DNA from: an uncultured Dokdonia sp. | GTDB taxonomy: Bacteria; Bacteroidota; Bacteroidia; Flavobacteriales; Flavobacteriaceae | DNA length: 64,000 bases | NCBI RefSeq assembly: GCF_947496725.1 | Contig: NZ_CANMDS010000005.1 | Span: 1-64,000, forward strand | Direction: 5' to 3' | Shown here: one piece after another, positions 9,537 through 18,340 of the stretch | How positions within the stretch are numbered: position 1 is the first letter of the stretch | Layout: every line of letters begins with the position of its first letter | Program-made: the position numbers and the translations under genes | Notes under the pieces: model-generated | Databases searched by the model: none | Seen by the model: only the letters and a program-made list of their open reading frames with translations | Told to the model about the DNA's origin: nothing

Positions 9537-11138
9537 ATGGGATCTTACATTATACAAGTCATTTGTTTTCAAGCATTATTTCTGGCAGTGTATTACCTGC
9601 TTTTAAGAAAAGAGACCTTTTTCTCATATAACAGAATATATTTGCTAGTCACTCCCGTAATTGCCCTCGCATTGCCGTTTATAAAAATTGCAATGTTACA
9701 AACGGTGGTACCTGTAGAGACCTTTGCCAGTGTTCTCCCAGAGGTTGTAATAGGTGATGCAGCAGTGAGTACGCCTACAGATGCGGCTCCTGTTACAGCA
9801 TCTTTTACCATACCGTGGTTACAAATTTATATGACAGGTGTGGTGATCAGTCTGGTTTTACTTGTCATAAAAATCAAGAAATTTGCAAGCTATTTTAGAT
9901 ATAAACAGAAAGGGTCTAGCATCATTGAGATTCCTTCATCTACAGAGGCTTTTACATTTTTTAACTACATATTTATTGGGGCAGATATAGATACGCTTTC
10001 GCGAAAGCAAATACTTACCCACGAACAGATACACGCAAAGCAAGGGCATACTTGGGATCTCATCTTTTTTGAGATTTTGAAAGTAGTACTGTGGTTTAAC
10101 CCTATTACCTATTTATATCAAAAAAATATAAGTATCGTACACGAGTACCTAGCAGATCAAAAAGCAACCGAAGGTATCTCAAAATACACCTATTATGAAG
10201 AGTTGCTTAACACTGCCTTTGGCACAAGTAAACTCTCATTTACAAATACATTTTTTAATCAATCATTAATCAAAAAACGAATCGTTATGTTACAAAAATC
10301 TAAGTCGAGACAAAGTGCGCTTATTAAATACATTGTAATAGTTCCGCTCATTTTAGCAATGCTTGTACAAGTCTCTTGGGCACAAAATTCAAATCAGTCA
10401 GGTGAGGTAGAAAGAGAGAATTTCACATTGATGGAAAATAACCTGCATAATGAGAAAATATATTACTCTATAATTGTTATAGATACTTTAAAACTGACTG
10501 ATAATGAGAATGCGTTTATAACAGCTGTAAAAAACGATAAATCTTTAGATTCAAAAGATTTTGATCCAGCAACAGGGAATGAGCCTATATTCGAAACCAT
10601 AAATAAATTTCTTACGTTTTCAAGTAAGGAGGATATTATTGAACTCAAAGAAAAATTTGATATAAAATCTTATACACTTCAGGAACTACGGACAAAATAT
10701 AACTTAAAAAATACTTATGCTTATCAGACCACTTATAGAGAAGAGGTTGAAGTTGTTGAAGAAGAAGAGGAGGTTGTTGGTATTCCTTACGCAGTGATAG
10801 AAAATGTCCCAACCTATCCAGGTTGTGAAGATTTAGTAGGTAATGATGCTCAAAAAGTGTGTATGTCTAATAATGTGTCTAAGTACGTAAACCGTAATTT
10901 CAATATGAATATTGCTAAAGATTTAGGACTTACAGGAGTTAATAGAATCTTTGTTTCTTTCAGAATAAATAAAACAGGGCAAGTAGATAATGTAAAAGTA
11001 AGAGCGCCTCACGAAGCTCTCGAAGAAGAAACCAGAAGAGTTATTTACAATCTACCTCAAATGAAGCCTGGCACGCAAGGAGGAGAAAATGTTGGCGTTC
11101 TCTACAGTCTCCCTATCACGTTTCAAATAGCGAAATAA
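9537..11138 (+). CDS. M56 (BlaR1-like) membrane metallopeptidase with TonB-type C-terminal domain, copy 1
   Basis: The 533-residue protein has N-terminal membrane helices, the zinc motif HEQIH at about 161-165 in LTHEQIHAKQGHTWD, and a downstream HEYLADQKA helix. A further membrane helix lies near residues 263-280. The periplasmic region ends in a TonB C-terminal-like domain (from about 420: NVPTYPGCEDL, then VNRIFVSFRINKTGQVDNVK and PITFQIAK). Family knowledge: M56 sensors relay envelope signals to BlaI repressors. A copy of the dispersed palindrome encodes LSRKQ just before the active site. The 780-bp 5' half is nearly duplicated in the next gene. Confidence 0.88.
   Translation: MGSYIIQVICFQALFLAVYYLLLRKETFFSYNRIYLLVTPVIALALPFIKIAMLQTVVPVETFASVLPEVVIGDAAVSTPTDAAPVTASFTIPWLQIYMTGVVISLVLLVIKIKKFASYFRYKQKGSSIIEIPSSTEAFTFFNYIFIGADIDTLSRKQILTHEQIHAKQGHTWDLIFFEILKVVLWFNPITYLYQKNISIVHEYLADQKATEGISKYTYYEELLNTAFGTSKLSFTNTFFNQSLIKKRIVMLQKSKSRQSALIKYIVIVPLILAMLVQVSWAQNSNQSGEVERENFTLMENNLHNEKIYYSIIVIDTLKLTDNENAFITAVKNDKSLDSKDFDPATGNEPIFETINKFLTFSSKEDIIELKEKFDIKSYTLQELRTKYNLKNTYAYQTTYREEVEVVEEEEEVVGIPYAVIENVPTYPGCEDLVGNDAQKVCMSNNVSKYVNRNFNMNIAKDLGLTGVNRIFVSFRINKTGQVDNVKVRAPHEALEEETRRVIYNLPQMKPGTQGGENVGVLYSLPITFQIAK
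9540..10320 (+). repeat. Duplicated M56 coding block, copy 1
   Basis: This stretch is highly similar to 11174-11957. Identity is almost complete over about 9905-10310 and slightly lower before it. The downstream periplasmic portions have diverged, but about 38 bp at the very 3' end (11093-11130) again match 12599-12636. Confidence 0.93.
9995..10008. repeat. Dispersed palindrome, copy 2 (in M56 copy 1)
   Basis: Exact GCTTTCGCGAAAGC, read as (T)LSRK(Q) next to the HEQIH active site. Confidence 0.95.
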
Positions 11139-11170
11139 TTTTTAATAAAAAAACAGAAACCATTGCTTTT

Positions 11171-12643
11171 ATGGCATTACAATACATTATACAAGTTATC
11201 TGTTTTCAAGCATTGTTTCTGGGAGTTTATTACCTGCTTTTAAGAAAAGAGACTTTTTTCTCATATAACAGAATATACTTGCTAGTCACTCCCGTAATTG
11301 CGCTAGCATTACCGTTTATAAAAATCGCAATGTTACAAACGGTGGTGCTTGTAGAGACATTTGCAAGTGTACTCCCAGAGGTTGTAATAGGTGATGCGGC
11401 AGTGATTACATCTACAGATGCGGCTCCCGTTACAGAGTCTTTTACCATACCGTGGTTACAAATTTATATGGTAGGTGTGGTGATTAGTCTAGTTGTACTC
11501 ATCATAAAGATTAAAAAATTTACGAGCTACTTTTCCTATAAACAGAAAGGGTCTAGCATCATAGAGATTCCTTCATCTACAGAGGCTTTTACATTTTTTA
11601 ATTACATATTTATTGGGGCAGATATAGATACGCTTTCGCGAAAGCAAATACTTACCCACGAACAGATACACGCAAAGCAAGGGCATACTTGGGATCTCAT
11701 CTTTTTTGAGATTTTGAAAGTAGTACTGTGGTTTAACCCTATTACCTATTTATATCAAAAAAATATAAGTATCGTACACGAGTACCTAGCAGATCAAAAA
11801 GCAACCGAAGGTATCTCAAAATACACCTATTATGAAGAGTTACTTAACACTGCCTTTGGCACAAGTAAACTCTCATTTACAAATACATTTTTTAATCAAT
11901 CATTAATCAAAAAACGAATCGTTATGTTACAAAAATCAAAATCACAAAAAAGCGCATTAGCAAAGTATTTACTTTTAATTCCACTTGTACTTGCAATGCT
12001 CGTGTATGTTTCTTGCTCCGAAGATAATGGAGTAGAAAATGAGCAAACTCTAGAACAGCAAATATTAGAACTTAAGTTAGCAATTGAGGATAGAGAAAGT
12101 CTTACTGCAGAAGAATTGAAACAGCTTCAAAGTCTAAGAGCAGCATCAGTCAATGGTATTAAAGGTTCTCAAATTATAGAAGTTGTAGAACAGCAAGAGG
12201 CATATAATCTTAATGAGGCTAATCAAGATGAAATAATAGAAGTGCTGGAAGTAGAACGTGTTTATGATGTAGATGAGAACGGAAATATCCCATTTGCTGT
12301 TATAGACGAGGTTCCAGTATTTCCAGGCTGTGAGTCCCTTACCTCAAATGAGCAATTAAGGAAATGTATGTCTCAAAAAGTAAACGCTTTAATTAACGCT
12401 AACTTTAATGTTGCATTAGGAAAAGAGCTAAATCTCAAGGGTACTAACAGAATTTTTGCCAGCTTTAAAATTGATAAAAACGGATTTATCACAAACTTAA
12501 GAACGCGCTCGCCACACCCAGATCTTGATGCTGAAGCACAGCGTGTGATTTCTATGTTACCAAAAATGAAACCTGGTAAACATAATGGTGAAGTAGTAGG
12601 CGTTCTCTACAGTCTCCCTATCACGTTTCAAATAGCAGAGTAA
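11171..12643 (+). CDS. M56 (BlaR1-like) membrane metallopeptidase with TonB-type C-terminal domain, copy 2
   Basis: The 490-residue paralogue of the preceding gene has the same membrane segments, HEQIH zinc motif and HEYLADQ helix. The periplasmic linker is quite different: Glu/Gln/Leu-rich, likely helical or coiled (about 285-365), beginning after an MLVYVSCSED segment that resembles a lipobox-like end. The C-terminal TonB-like domain keeps the paired cysteines of FPGCESL and LRKCMSQ. Placement 33 bp after copy 1 implies tandem duplication and co-transcription, perhaps giving two sensors with different ligands but one repressor. Confidence 0.88.
   Translation: MALQYIIQVICFQALFLGVYYLLLRKETFFSYNRIYLLVTPVIALALPFIKIAMLQTVVLVETFASVLPEVVIGDAAVITSTDAAPVTESFTIPWLQIYMVGVVISLVVLIIKIKKFTSYFSYKQKGSSIIEIPSSTEAFTFFNYIFIGADIDTLSRKQILTHEQIHAKQGHTWDLIFFEILKVVLWFNPITYLYQKNISIVHEYLADQKATEGISKYTYYEELLNTAFGTSKLSFTNTFFNQSLIKKRIVMLQKSKSQKSALAKYLLLIPLVLAMLVYVSCSEDNGVENEQTLEQQILELKLAIEDRESLTAEELKQLQSLRAASVNGIKGSQIIEVVEQQEAYNLNEANQDEIIEVLEVERVYDVDENGNIPFAVIDEVPVFPGCESLTSNEQLRKCMSQKVNALINANFNVALGKELNLKGTNRIFASFKIDKNGFITNLRTRSPHPDLDAEAQRVISMLPKMKPGKHNGEVVGVLYSLPITFQIAE
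11174..11957 (+). repeat. Duplicated M56 coding block, copy 2
   Basis: Partner of 9540-10320; see there for the pattern of identity. Confidence 0.93.
11632..11645. repeat. Dispersed palindrome, copy 3 (in M56 copy 2)
   Basis: Exact copy at the site equivalent to copy 2, so it predates the gene duplication or was copied by conversion. Confidence 0.95.
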
Positions 12644-12646
12644 CCT

Positions 12647-13849
12647 ATGAAAAAACTATTTATAGTAATTGTAATTGGGATGATATCAAAAGTCGGGGCG
12701 CAAGCTCCGGCTTTGGCCGTTGCAGATAGTTTATACGCCACTGGTGAGTATACAAAGGCAATAGCCCAGTACGAGAAGATTCAAGAACCTACAGCACGTG
12801 TATTGTTACAAATAGCCAGAGCATATAAAGGGAAGGGAGCAAAAACAGCTGCTCTTAACTTTTATAAAAAGTCACTAGAGCTTAACGATAAACAACCCAT
12901 CGCCGCAACCGAGTATGGAAGGTTACTCCTCACAAAATCAAAATTTAAAGAAGCAGACAGTGTTTTTTCTATACTTTCAATGAGATACCCCACAAATGCC
13001 GAGTATCACTATCAATGGGGACGAGCACTTAAAAAGACCGCGGTAAAGGACACCTTAGTTTTAAATAAAAAAGTAGATAATGAAAAGATAGATACCTCAG
13101 AAAAGGCTTTTGCAAAAGCAGTCCGGCTGGACTCAACACATCAAAAGGCAATGTTTGAACTTGCAAAGTATCACTTGGGTCATAAAAACTATCCAGAGGT
13201 AGAGACGATCTGTAAAAAAGCACTTGAAAGCGAGCCAGAAAATATTGAGATGATAGGCGTGCTGGCTCAAAGTTACTATTACAAAGGCTGGTGGATAGAG
13301 GCAATAGATCTTTTTAACCAGTTGCTCGATATGGGAGTAGATACCTTATTTGTGAGAAATAAACTAGGGCGTGCCTACTACGAGAAAAGAATGTATCCAG
13401 AGGCTATTGAGGCTTATGAAGAAGTACTTGCTTATGATGACGAAGACTGGGGTACACTTATCACCCTTGCTAGGTTATATAACTTTAATCGTGAGTATAA
13501 TAAGGCTATAAATCACGGAATTAAAGCGCTTAAATTTAAAGATTTACCGCTTGATGATGTGTATTATACAATGGGAAGGTCTTTTGAATTTAAGAAGAAT
13601 TTCCCTGAGGCAATGAAGCATTATCAACGAGCAGTCAAAGAAGATCCATATAACTTTAATGCACTATATGCCATAGCTGTGGCAGCCGATAATTATTATG
13701 TGGATAAGGAAGAGGTGCTAGCACTTTACGAAAAGTTTGTGTCAAATTTTGAAAACGTAAAAAGACCACCATATATAAAAAGAATAGCCGACGATAGAAT
13801 TGTAATCCTCAAAAGAGAAATTTTTGAGGCACAAGAGAAGAAAGAGTAG
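12647..13849 (+). CDS. TPR repeat protein, exported
   Basis: The 400-residue protein has a signal peptide (MKKLFIVIVIGMISKVGAQ) and about nine tetratricopeptide-type helix pairs spanning the rest (YATGEYTKAIAQYEKI, NREYNKAINHGIKALKF, KNFPEAMKHYQRAVKEDPYN). It starts 3 bp after the second M56 stop and is very likely in the same operon. TPR proteins act as scaffolds; a role in the M56 sensor pathway is inferred only from position. Confidence 0.85.
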   Translation: MKKLFIVIVIGMISKVGAQAPALAVADSLYATGEYTKAIAQYEKIQEPTARVLLQIARAYKGKGAKTAALNFYKKSLELNDKQPIAATEYGRLLLTKSKFKEADSVFSILSMRYPTNAEYHYQWGRALKKTAVKDTLVLNKKVDNEKIDTSEKAFAKAVRLDSTHQKAMFELAKYHLGHKNYPEVETICKKALESEPENIEMIGVLAQSYYYKGWWIEAIDLFNQLLDMGVDTLFVRNKLGRAYYEKRMYPEAIEAYEEVLAYDDEDWGTLITLARLYNFNREYNKAINHGIKALKFKDLPLDDVYYTMGRSFEFKKNFPEAMKHYQRAVKEDPYNFNALYAIAVAADNYYVDKEEVLALYEKFVSNFENVKRPPYIKRIADDRIVILKREIFEAQEKKE

Positions 13850-13903
13850 GCCAGCGATGGTCGCTTTTTGGAGCGGTTTAAATATTGTATTTTCGAGCTA
13901 CGT

Positions 13904-14395
13904 ATGAAATGGTTTTTACATCGTGGCTTATTGATAATCACAGCAGTAGTTGTGATGACTTCGTGCGACCAGATTGAAACCAAAAAAATATCTTCTTCGC
14001 AGTACCTTTCTGAGAGTTGGAAGGCAATAGATCTACATAGAGTAGATGGGTATCCCACTTTTGATACCTGTGCTACGTTGCCAGAAGGGGAGCCGCTTAA
14101 GGCTTGTTTTCAAGAGACGGTTACAAAGACCTTTTACGAGTCATTTGGAAAACATACCATCGTAGTGCAACGCGCTCTAGACGACACTATATTTGTAGAC
14201 TTTGTAGTAAACGAAAAAGGGAAGTACTGCATAGATACACTCAAAATCGCTCAAGAAATCCGCACAGAAATCCCTCGCCTAGAACAGTGGATACACGAAG
14301 CCGCAAGACAATTACCAGAAGCAAAACCTGCAACTAAAGAAGGCGTACCCGTAAAAACACGATTTAAAATCCCCGTGGTTTTAAAGGTGGAGTAA
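13904..14395 (+). CDS. Small lipoprotein with TonB C-terminal-like domain
   Basis: The ATG at 13904 is preferred over the in-frame TTG at 13868 because it places a lipoprotein signal (LLIITAVVVMTSCDQ) at the N-terminus; this gives 163 residues. The body resembles the C-terminal domains of the two upstream M56 proteins: FDTCATL...LKACFQETVTKTF parallels FPGCESL...LRKCMSQ, and the end (RQLPEAKPATKEG, TRFKIPVVLKV) parallels LPKMKPGKHNGE...PITFQI. It probably belongs to the same sensor operon as a free-standing periplasmic domain. Molecular role unknown. Confidence 0.7.
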   Translation: MKWFLHRGLLIITAVVVMTSCDQIETKKISSSQYLSESWKAIDLHRVDGYPTFDTCATLPEGEPLKACFQETVTKTFYESFGKHTIVVQRALDDTIFVDFVVNEKGKYCIDTLKIAQEIRTEIPRLEQWIHEAARQLPEAKPATKEGVPVKTRFKIPVVLKVE

Positions 14396-14412
14396 TTGTA
14401 AGGCACCACAAA

Positions 14413-15549
14413 CTATTTCTTGTAGTTGCGACCTTTCCATTGATACCCAGTAGTAAGCGATCTAAGGGCTATGTAGGTGTTTATAAAAGGGTAGCAAACC
14501 ATCACAACTGGATACCATTTTAAATAACTTTTTCGGTTATAAAAAAAAGCTTCGGTGGCAATGAGGATAACATCAACTACAAGTTTTATGACTAAGCTCA
14601 TTAATATGATGGATTGGGTTTCCGCTTTCGCGAAAGCGTAATAAAGAACTCCCACAACACTTAAAAGATTAACTGCCAAAACAAGAATCCCCATTAGTTT
14701 TGAGAACCAAAAGGTATAAGCACTAGACTTTGCCGCCCAGCGTGTGCGTTGTGCTATAAATATGTTCCACTGCTCTTGAGGCTGTGTGGTTACAATCGCA
14801 TCTGGAGAGCGTAAATAGCTTATCCTATTTTTAAACTTCTCTTGAAATTTCTCGAGTAAAAAATGATCATCTCCACTAGCGATATGATTATTATTTGCAA
14901 AGCCTTGAACGGCTGTAAAGGCTTCTTTATCATAAGCGAGATTTGCTCCGTTACATAAAAATGGTAAGCCCATATAAAAGCTTCCGGCAGTAGCGCCCAT
15001 AAGACTTAAAAAATCCAATTGCTCATAGGCAGTTAAAAATGAAGGCTGATCGGTGGTTGCGATAGCAACGGGCATAATCACCATAAGTGGTGATTGTTGC
15101 TGGATGATAGCGTCTAATGTGTTGAGCCAGTTTACGGACACGGTACAGTCGGCATCTGTGGTGACAATCCACTGGTGCTTACTGGTATGGATGGCGGTCT
15201 GGAGTGCATCTTTTTTTGGTGATGCAGAGGTGCGCACGTTGTCTATAACATCAATGTTTGTAAGCGCATATCGCGATATGCACTTATTTATGATCTCAAT
15301 AGAGTTGTCTGTAGAGACGTCATTTACTAAGATGATTTCCCAGCTGTTTTGTGGATAGTCAACTTCGGCTAGTGATTGCAGTAAGTTAGTAAGATGCGCT
15401 TCTTCATTTCTAAAGGGTACAATAACGGTAAATGTGGTAGTTGTAGCGTCACAAGATTGTGAGAACGTACCAGCGCGATTAATCTCAAGCGCAAACCCGA
15501 GGATGATAATTCCATAGAGTAAGAAAACAAAAAACAGCATCCAGATCAT
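14413..15549 (-). CDS. Family 2 glycosyltransferase, membrane-bound
   Basis: The 378-residue protein has an N-terminal membrane helix, a GT-A domain with VIVPFRNEEAHL, a DxD-type TTDADC metal site, an SGDDHF acceptor region and the QRTRW motif of processive GT2 enzymes, then three or four C-terminal membrane helices. Its start codon overlaps the stop of the flippase-like gene at 15549, so the two are translationally coupled. A lipid or polysaccharide glycosylation role is likely; the sugar is unknown. A dispersed palindrome encodes AFAKAE at 14624. Confidence 0.85.
   Translation of the reverse strand: MIWMLFFVFLLYGIIILGFALEINRAGTFSQSCDATTTTFTVIVPFRNEEAHLTNLLQSLAEVDYPQNSWEIILVNDVSTDNSIEIINKCISRYALTNIDVIDNVRTSASPKKDALQTAIHTSKHQWIVTTDADCTVSVNWLNTLDAIIQQQSPLMVIMPVAIATTDQPSFLTAYEQLDFLSLMGATAGSFYMGLPFLCNGANLAYDKEAFTAVQGFANNNHIASGDDHFLLEKFQEKFKNRISYLRSPDAIVTTQPQEQWNIFIAQRTRWAAKSSAYTFWFSKLMGILVLAVNLLSVVGVLYYAFAKAETQSIILMSLVIKLVVDVILIATEAFFYNRKSYLKWYPVVMVCYPFINTYIALRSLTTGYQWKGRNYKK
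14624..14637. repeat. Dispersed palindrome, copy 4 (in glycosyltransferase)
   Basis: Exact copy, read on the minus strand as AFAKA. Confidence 0.95.
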
Positions 15550-16511
15550 TATACTGTCTTTATGGTGCTAGTAGGCTTTTGCACGAGTAAAAAGTAGGCA
15601 CCAGGTAATAGCGGTACTACTACATTGAGCAGCCACATTAAAAGTACAGTACTTAATACAATCTCTTCGGGTACATTAAACCAGCCAAAAATGAGAACAG
15701 CCACACCACCGCGCACCACTACATCTAGTAACTGCATTACAGGTATGAGCGAGCTCACAAGGTAGGTAGCACAAATGCACGCCATTACAAAAGGATAACT
15801 TGTGGTAGCCCCTAGCAGGTAGAGAATGAGGTAGAACTGATGTGCAAAAATGATATATCGTATAAAGGAAAACAGGCGCACCTTCTTTTTGATGGGTGCA
15901 GCAATAGATTTCCAGTACTTCTTGATTTTATACCAAGGATTTCCCTTGAGTGTCCAGTGTACACTTCGTAGTATTTTAGGAAGTACCTGGTACAACACGA
16001 GTGCCATAAATATGCTCAAACTCCAAAAGAATATCGCTGTTCCACTAGTAAAAAAAGCAATAACCCCTAAGCCAATGCTCCCAAAAATAAGCGTCGCCAG
16101 CAGCTGATACATATTGCCTATAAAGTTTAAGAAGAGTATCTGCTTGCGTTGCTCTTTTGGATAATAGAGAGCCTTTGCACCATAGTCTCCAGCTTTGGCA
16201 GGAGTTACAAACCCTACGAGGTGAGCGGTGAGGGTTTGTATTGCGCTTTCGCGAAAGCGTACTAATCTATTTATACTCACTAGAGTTTGCCATTTCTTGA
16301 TTTCAAAAAACCAGTTGGCAGCGGTAAATAATAGTATGATTATAATATAGAGATATAACGATGATGTGCTAATTTCAGAAAGCTGAAATTGTAGCGACCG
16401 TAAATCACCGCGATCTAGTTTGTCATAAATAAAATAGCCAGCCAGTAGTACAATGAGAATCTTAAGAGTCGCCCAGAGTAATTGCGTAGCTTTGTGAGAT
16501 AATCTAGGCAT
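15549..16511 (-). CDS. Lysylphosphatidylglycerol synthase transmembrane-type (UPF0104) protein
   Basis: The 320-residue protein has about eight hydrophobic segments and UPF0104/LPG_synthase_TM features (FEIKKWQTLV, TAHLVGFVTPAKAGDYGAKAL, the late VVRGGVAVLIFGW). Members without the synthase domain are thought to move lipids or glycolipids across the membrane. The gene overlaps the glycosyltransferase by one base and lies first in the pair, suggesting a joint role in glycolipid assembly. A dispersed palindrome encodes RFRES at 16245. Confidence 0.85.
   Translation of the reverse strand: MPRLSHKATQLLWATLKILIVLLAGYFIYDKLDRGDLRSLQFQLSEISTSSLYLYIIIILLFTAANWFFEIKKWQTLVSINRLVRFRESAIQTLTAHLVGFVTPAKAGDYGAKALYYPKEQRKQILFLNFIGNMYQLLATLIFGSIGLGVIAFFTSGTAIFFWSLSIFMALVLYQVLPKILRSVHWTLKGNPWYKIKKYWKSIAAPIKKKVRLFSFIRYIIFAHQFYLILYLLGATTSYPFVMACICATYLVSSLIPVMQLLDVVVRGGVAVLIFGWFNVPEEIVLSTVLLMWLLNVVVPLLPGAYFLLVQKPTSTIKTV
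16245..16258. repeat. Dispersed palindrome, copy 5 (in UPF0104 gene)
   Basis: Exact copy, read on the minus strand as (V)RFRES(A). Confidence 0.95.
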
Positions 16512-16554
16512 TCATTTCTTTGTTAAGGATGAGCACAAAGTAACAATAAAAGCA

Positions 16555-17109
16555 TTGGCAGACGAAAAAATCATATTAGGTATTGATCCAGGAACCACTA
16601 TTATGGGTTTTGGACTTATCAAGGTTGTGGGTAAAAAGATGGAGTTTATGCAGCTCAATGAGTTATTGTTACAAAAGTATAATGATCCTTATGTGAAGCT
16701 CAAGCTCATTTTTGAGCGCACCATACATCTCATAGATACGTATCACCCAGATGAGATTGCGATAGAGGCACCGTTTTTTGGCAAGAATGTCCAAAGTATG
16801 CTCAAGCTAGGTAGAGCACAAGGAGTGGCGATGGCTGCAGGTTTATCTCGAGAAATTCCTATCACAGAGTATCTTCCTAAAAAGATTAAAATGGCAGTTA
16901 CTGGAAACGGTAATGCAAGTAAGGAGCAGGTGGCAAGAATGCTACAGTCTTTACTAAAACTTAAAACCTTGCCTAAAAACTTAGACTCCACAGATGGTCT
17001 TGCCGCAGCAGTGTGTCACTTTTATAATTCTGGAAAAGTAGAAATAGGTAAAAGCTACTCAGGCTGGGAGAGTTTTGTAAAGCAAAATGAAAAACGAGTT
17101 AAGAAGTGA
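16555..17109 (+). CDS. ruvC: Holliday junction endodeoxyribonuclease RuvC
   Basis: The 184-residue protein carries the RuvC fold signatures: IILGIDPGTTIMGFG with the first catalytic Asp, the EIAIEAPFFGKN Glu, and the C-terminal DSTDGLAAAVCHF aspartates. It resolves Holliday junctions with RuvAB. The only start that fits the family N-terminus is a TTG codon at 16555; no ATG is in frame upstream. hemW follows 16 bp later, a common flavobacterial pairing. Confidence 0.95.
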   Translation: MADEKIILGIDPGTTIMGFGLIKVVGKKMEFMQLNELLLQKYNDPYVKLKLIFERTIHLIDTYHPDEIAIEAPFFGKNVQSMLKLGRAQGVAMAAGLSREIPITEYLPKKIKMAVTGNGNASKEQVARMLQSLLKLKTLPKNLDSTDGLAAAVCHFYNSGKVEIGKSYSGWESFVKQNEKRVKK

Positions 17110-17125
17110 TATTTCTTTAGAACAT

Positions 17126-18259
17126 ATGGCATCCATCTACATCCACATACCATTTTGCAAGCAGGCGTGTCACTATTGTGATTTTCACTTTTCGACCACA
17201 ATGGGTAAAAAAGAGGAAATGATAACGGCTATCATAAGCGAACTTGAGATGCGTAAAGCCGAGTTTGAAAATGATGAGGTGTCTAATCTTTATTTTGGCG
17301 GTGGGACACCTTCTGTCTTAAACACTGCAGAGATTGAACAAATTATAGATGCTTGCTACACACATTACAAGATTGAAAAAGATCCAGAGATTACCCTAGA
17401 AGCAAATCCAGACGATCTTACTGAGCAAAAAATAAGAGAGCTCGCAGCATCGCCCATTAATAGATTGAGTATAGGCGTGCAATCATTTTATGAAGAAGAT
17501 CTCAAATTAATGAACCGTGCTCATAATGCTCAAGAGGCAATAGATTGCCTGAGATTAACAAGAGCAAGCTTTCCTAACAGTTCGCTAGATCTTATTTATG
17601 GAATCCCTGGGATGAGTAATGAGCGCTGGGAGCAGAATATAGATAAAGCGCTAGCGCTAGACCTCCCTCATATATCTGCCTACGCGCTTACGGTAGAGCC
17701 TAAGACGGCCCTAGAAAATTTTATTAAAAAAGGAATTGTACCTCCGGTAGAAGATGAGGTGGCACAAGAGCATCACGAGCTATTAATACGTAAGATGGAA
17801 GCTGCTGGTTATGAGAATTACGAGTTTTCAAACTTTGCAAAACCAGGTTATCATTCTAGAAATAATACGGCATACTGGCAAGGGAAAAAGTACATAGGTA
17901 TAGGTCCTTCTGCACATAGTTATGACGGTAAGCGCCGCGCGTGGAATATAAATAACAACCCAAAGTACATAAAGGCAATCGCTGCTGGAGAGCTACCTCA
18001 AGAGGTAGAGGAGCTCTCGCTTACAGATCAGTACAATGAGTATGTAATGACGAGATTGCGCACGCAGTATGGAGTTTCTTTACTCGAGATAAAAACACAA
18101 TATGGCGAGCGTTTTTATAACTACTTTTTAGAATACGCTCAGAAACATATAGAGGAACACTTACTTTTTATAGAAGAAGATAGGGTTTATGTGAGTAAAA
18201 AAGGGAAGTTTTTAAGTGATGGTATTGCAAGTGACTTATTTATACTCAACTTAAAGTAA
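17126..18259 (+). CDS. hemW: Radical SAM protein HemW (coproporphyrinogen III oxidase-like)
   Basis: The start at ATG 17126 gives the family N-terminus MASIYIHIPFCKQACHYCDF with the CxxxCxxC iron-sulfur motif. The 377-residue protein also has the GGGTPS SAM-binding loop, RLSIGVQSF, the LIYGIPG segment and a HemN-type C-terminal domain. HemW proteins act as heme chaperones rather than true coproporphyrinogen oxidases. It lies just downstream of ruvC and before a small hairpin terminator. Confidence 0.93.
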   Translation: MASIYIHIPFCKQACHYCDFHFSTTMGKKEEMITAIISELEMRKAEFENDEVSNLYFGGGTPSVLNTAEIEQIIDACYTHYKIEKDPEITLEANPDDLTEQKIRELAASPINRLSIGVQSFYEEDLKLMNRAHNAQEAIDCLRLTRASFPNSSLDLIYGIPGMSNERWEQNIDKALALDLPHISAYALTVEPKTALENFIKKGIVPPVEDEVAQEHHELLIRKMEAAGYENYEFSNFAKPGYHSRNNTAYWQGKKYIGIGPSAHSYDGKRRAWNINNNPKYIKAIAAGELPQEVEELSLTDQYNEYVMTRLRTQYGVSLLEIKTQYGERFYNYFLEYAQKHIEEHLLFIEEDRVYVSKKGKFLSDGIASDLFILNLK

Positions 18260-18284
18260 CCTAACTCGTTGCAATGAGTTTAAG

Positions 18285-18313
18285 TACTCTAGGTAAATCA
18301 ATAGAGTATTTTT
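18285..18313 (+). terminator. Probable terminator after hemW
   Basis: TACTCTA pairs with TAGAGTA across a 10-base loop, followed by TTTTT. The stem is short and AT-rich. A second imperfect hairpin (AACTCGTTGCAATGAGTT) lies just before it. Confidence 0.55.
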
Positions 18314-18340
18314 ATCTTTAGTTTTCTCTTTAATTACGCT

